The notes below the pieces were generated by a model. That model ran no database searches. It was not told the DNA's origin and saw only the letters and a list, made by a program, of their open reading frames with translations. Of a stretch of 10,599 nucleotides of DNA, positions 10,021 to 10,599 are shown one piece after another. Within the stretch, counting starts at the first letter, position 1. Every line of letters starts with the position of its first letter. Where the stretch lies: contig MU646550.1 of the NCBI GenBank assembly GCA_026770585.1, forward strand, positions 322,374 through 332,972, in the 5' to 3' direction. Source of the stretch: Baffinella frigidus (taxonomy: Eukaryota; Cryptophyceae; Cryptomonadales; Baffinellaceae). The position numbers were made by a program, and so were the translations under genes.

Positions 10021-10166
10021 GAGTGAGTGTGTTCAGGAAGGGTACACGTGTGTATATGCAACAGAAGGGTGTGTTGAGGAAGGATACACGTGTGTCTGGG
10101 AACCAGACGAGTGTATCTAGGCAGCATAAACGTGTGTCTAGGAAGCAGACGAGTGTGTCTAGGACG
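10021..10166. repeat. 42-bp minisatellite, block 4
   Basis: Three and a half diverged units of the 42-bp repeat (GTGTGTTCAGGAAGGGTACA, GTGTGTTGAGGAAGGATACA, GTGTATCTAGGCAGCATAAA). It lies between the two exon E donor edges, as blocks 1-3 lie between exon N edges. Confidence 0.87.
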
Positions 10167-10216
10167 GCAGTTTTTTTAAAAAACGAGGACAGTGGCGACA
10201 CTGCGAAGGACTCTAC

Positions 10217-10288
10217 CTGCAGCAAAGAAGCCTTGAGGCGTGCCTCCATCTCGCCCGCGCCAGCACCCCCCCCCGCGCTCGCGCCCAT
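10217..10288 (-). CDS. exon E: segment after D1 Walker B, AFG2-type ATPase
   Basis: The minus strand, if the acceptor is GGCGCAG at 10289-10291, gives 24 codons ending CTGCAG|GTAGAG in phase 0. It reads M-G-A-S-A-G-G-G-A-G-A-G, then E-M-E-A-R-L-K-A-S-L-L-Q. In AFG2/CDC48 D1 the residues between Walker B and the L-(M/L)-D-G loop are of the form E-x-E-x-R-(V/L)-x-x-(S/Q)-L-L-(T), and the next exon (A-L-D-S-L-G) continues that pattern. The Gly/Ala-rich part sits where the family has a variable loop. The upstream limit is uncertain because the frame is open further (V-G-M-D-V-A-Q) and the Walker B itself is not visible. Confidence 0.62.
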
Positions 10289-10309
10289 CTGCGCCACATC
10301 CATGCCCAC

Positions 10310-10403
10310 ATCACAAACCCGAAACCCGAAACCTGAACCCCGAACCCCGAAATCCGAAACCCGAAATCCGAACCCCGGAACCCGAAACCCAAAAATCCGA
10401 AAT
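10310..10403. repeat. AACCCGA / AATCCGA C-rich heptamer array
   Basis: Plus-strand AACCCGA, AACCCCG and AATCCGA units: the inverse orientation of the G-rich arrays at 7450-8735. Confidence 0.9.
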
Positions 10404-10458
10404 CCTTGCTTGGTGGTGATCTAGAGGTATGGTGAGCTACTGTCCTGGCTCGATGCCT

Positions 10459-10559
10459 GGTTCAGTCCACACGGCCCTAACCGGAACCCGGAACCCGAAA
10501 CCCGAAACCCGACACCCGAAAATGCGGAATTTGTTTTTGGTAAGGTTCAGTCCACACGG
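10459..10559. repeat. GGTTCAGTCCACACGG direct repeats around C-rich heptamers
   Basis: Identical 16-bp GGTTCAGTCCACACGG at 10459-10474 and 10544-10559, with AACCCGA-type heptamers and an AT-rich AATTTGTTTTTGG between them. Confidence 0.85.
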
Positions 10560-10561
10560 TC

Positions 10562-10599
10562 AAACGCTTCCGTTTCGCCAGCGCCAGCACCCCCCCCCC
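10562..10599 (-). pseudogene. second exon E body copy (GGGAGAGETEA), cut by window edge
   Basis: The minus strand reads G-G-G-A-G-A-G-E-T-E-A-F, in the same frame as G-G-G-A-G-A-G-E-M-E-A-R of exon E. After GETEA it diverges to F-D-R-V-D and a stop. The window ends inside its poly-G run, so its upstream side is unknown. Confidence 0.6.

Noticed and set aside
8821-10166. CRISPR-like array
   Set aside because: The units are contiguous without unique spacers, diverge gradually and lie among intron-exon fragments in a eukaryotic context.

Overview
The window looks like nuclear DNA of a eukaryotic protist, most likely a unicellular alga. The reasons are plant/alga-type telomere-like TTTAGGG heptamers throughout, intron-split coding fragments with GT-AG (and one possible GC-AG) junctions, AT-rich palindromic satellite, and a nest of short hairpin (MITE-like) elements. 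No prokaryotic gene layout, rRNA or tRNA was seen. A dinoflagellate or a prasinophyte-like green alga would fit, but the sequence alone does not decide.

The only recognisable gene is on the minus strand and is chopped into short exons. In transcriptional order (high to low coordinate) these are E 10288-10217, N 8800-8736, R 8202-8157, A 5927-5781, B 2981-2899, L 2697-2640 and C 1351-1278. Each carries a piece of an AFG2/SPATA5 (Drg1)-type tandem AAA+ ATPase of the CDC48 superfamily, in protein order: the stretch after the D1 Walker B, sensor 1 (IAATNR), the second region of homology, the D1 helical lid (HGFVGAD, ALRR), the inter-domain linker (GPSALRE...VEVPK) and the start of D2 (WTDIGG...EWPLK). 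The intron phases agree at every junction, so the seven pieces would splice to 545 nt with one open frame of 181 codons. Both Walker A motifs, the D1 Walker B and the rest of D2 are not in the window.

The introns are filled with exon edges copied many times, mostly short stretches straddling a splice junction: about nine copies of the exon B acceptor edge, about six each of the A acceptor, A donor and N acceptor edges, about five of the N donor edge, about four of the R donor edge, and three copies of exon C's start. One exon C donor junction is a perfect 18-bp array of six units. The filler between them is mainly heptamer repeat of shifting sequence (TTTGGGG, GTGTTTG, GTGTGTG, TTTTCGG, TTTCGGG, TGTAGGG, TTTAGGG, CCCCTCT) plus longer arrays whose periods are multiples of seven (21, 42).

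Layout: 1-750 heptamer arrays; 750-1890 exon C, its partial copies, its donor array, one hairpin element and a TATATG microsatellite; 1890-2640 unassigned DNA; 2640-2985 exons L and B; 3000-4520 a palindromic CATATATG satellite with a ~535-bp duplicated module carrying exon B edges; 4600-4770 a hairpin element; 4880-5800 C-rich heptamers with exon A donor edges; 5781-6452 exon A and its acceptor-side copies; 6480-7390 four hairpin elements; 7450-8735 G-rich heptamers with exon R and exon N donor edges; 8736-9600 exon N, its acceptor copies and 42-bp minisatellites; 9605-9980 unassigned DNA; 9984-10599 exon E, its copies, minisatellite and C-rich heptamers.

Whether this is a live gene with bloated introns or a decaying copy cannot be settled from the sequence. 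Collinear order, matching phases and absence of stops in the best exon copies favour a gene that is, or until recently was, functional. The shortened arginine-finger region in exon R argues for caution.
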